From Polaribacter sp. SA4-12 (GTDB lineage: Bacteria > Bacteroidota > Bacteroidia > Flavobacteriales > Flavobacteriaceae), in contig NZ_CP019334.1 in the NCBI RefSeq assembly GCF_002163675.1, positions 2,151,501 to 2,215,500 on the forward strand: a stretch of DNA of 64,000 nt. The letters run 5' to 3'. Below the pieces are notes generated by a model. That model saw nothing but the letters and a program-made list of their open reading frames with translations. It was not told the DNA's origin and did not search any database. The translations under genes and the position numbers were made by a program. Below are positions 63,872 to 64,000 of the stretch, piece after piece (the first letter of the stretch is position 1; the number at the start of each line of letters is the position of its first letter).

Positions 63872-64000
63872 ATGACACATAAAGCAGGATTTGTAAATAT
63901 TATTGGAAACCCTAACGTAGGTAAATCGACCTTGATGAATGCTTTGGTTGGTGAAAAACTATCTATCATCACACCAAAAGCACAAACAACTAGACATAGA
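63872..64000 (+). CDS. era: GTPase Era (5' part only)
   Basis: The first 43 codons of a gene cut by the right edge. '[20 protein letters not shown]' holds the P-loop (GNPNVGKST), then '[15 protein letters not shown]' the switch I region exactly as in Era. Era is an essential GTPase that binds 16S rRNA during small-subunit assembly. Confidence 0.93.
   Translation, partial: MTHKAGFVNIIGNPNVGKSTLMNALVGEKLSIITPKAQTTRHR

Overview
The window is AT-rich DNA from a member of the Bacteroidota, most likely a marine Flavobacteriaceae of the Polaribacter/Tenacibaculum type. The evidence is the Bacteroidota promoter form (TTTG about 20 bases upstream of TAnnTTTG), type IX secretion (T9SS) sorting domains, an adjacent SprB-like/SprF pair, genes without Shine-Dalgarno sites, and the fused DAHP synthase/chorismate mutase. 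The assignment comes from sequence features only.

Layout. (1) Positions 1-3660, minus strand: an aromatic amino acid operon (prephenate dehydratase, aminotransferase, prephenate dehydrogenase, DAHP synthase/chorismate mutase). It is preceded by a complete, previously unmarked attenuator: promoter, a 26-codon leader peptide containing FYFYFYFY, an antiterminator and a terminator. (2) 3765-7310, minus: a class V aminotransferase-fold enzyme and a DsbD-type thiol reductant transporter with a 20-bp perfect palindrome in its leader. (3) 8104-29823, plus: surface and secretion genes. These are a 3549-residue calcium-repeat protein with a T9SS tail, a TM2 protein, a 2601-residue SprB-like protein followed directly by SprF/PorP, and a secreted EEP-fold nuclease. 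(4) 30077-48955: an integron-like system, the most interesting part of the window. A tyrosine recombinase is followed by an attI-like site and 17 structured sites of 130-136 bp that separate at least 17 small cassettes. Cargo includes SIR2-like, AIPR, PIN-like, HEPN-like, HNH and HExxH proteins (defence-like), plus lipoproteins and secreted proteins. (5) 48956-50327: a frameshifted IS3-family element that cuts into cassette 18. Behind it, around 51.0-52.0 kb, are gene debris and a decayed piece of a second copy of the recombinase. (6) 52100-63427, plus: pyruvate:ferredoxin oxidoreductase and a full Rnf complex (C-D-G-E-A, a small Cys-rich membrane protein, an FNR-like reductase, then B). (7) 63626-64000: initiator tRNA on the minus strand and the start of era.

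Why the 31-49 kb region is an integron-like system. The two arms at the outside of one site do not match each other. Instead, the first 10 or so bases of each cassette are the reverse complement of the last bases of the same cassette, in all 17 cassettes. That is what is expected if each cassette once existed as a circle whose joined ends formed one attC stem. The sites also have an apical hairpin that covaries, and fixed A x C positions that become T-G wobbles only on the bottom strand. The recombinase lies in the same direction as the cassettes, has an extra N-terminal domain and lacks the usual integron-integrase insertion. The cores show only GTTR rather than GTTRRRY. It is therefore either a divergent integron class or a parallel system. 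I could not search databases to learn whether it has been described.

How the other genes work together. The aromatic operon would be opened when charged tRNA-Phe/Tyr is scarce. NifJ would reduce ferredoxin with electrons from pyruvate, Rnf would pass them to NAD+ while pumping ions, and the FNR-like protein could link the pool to NADP(H). The large adhesins would leave through T9SS, with SprF as partner of the SprB-like protein.
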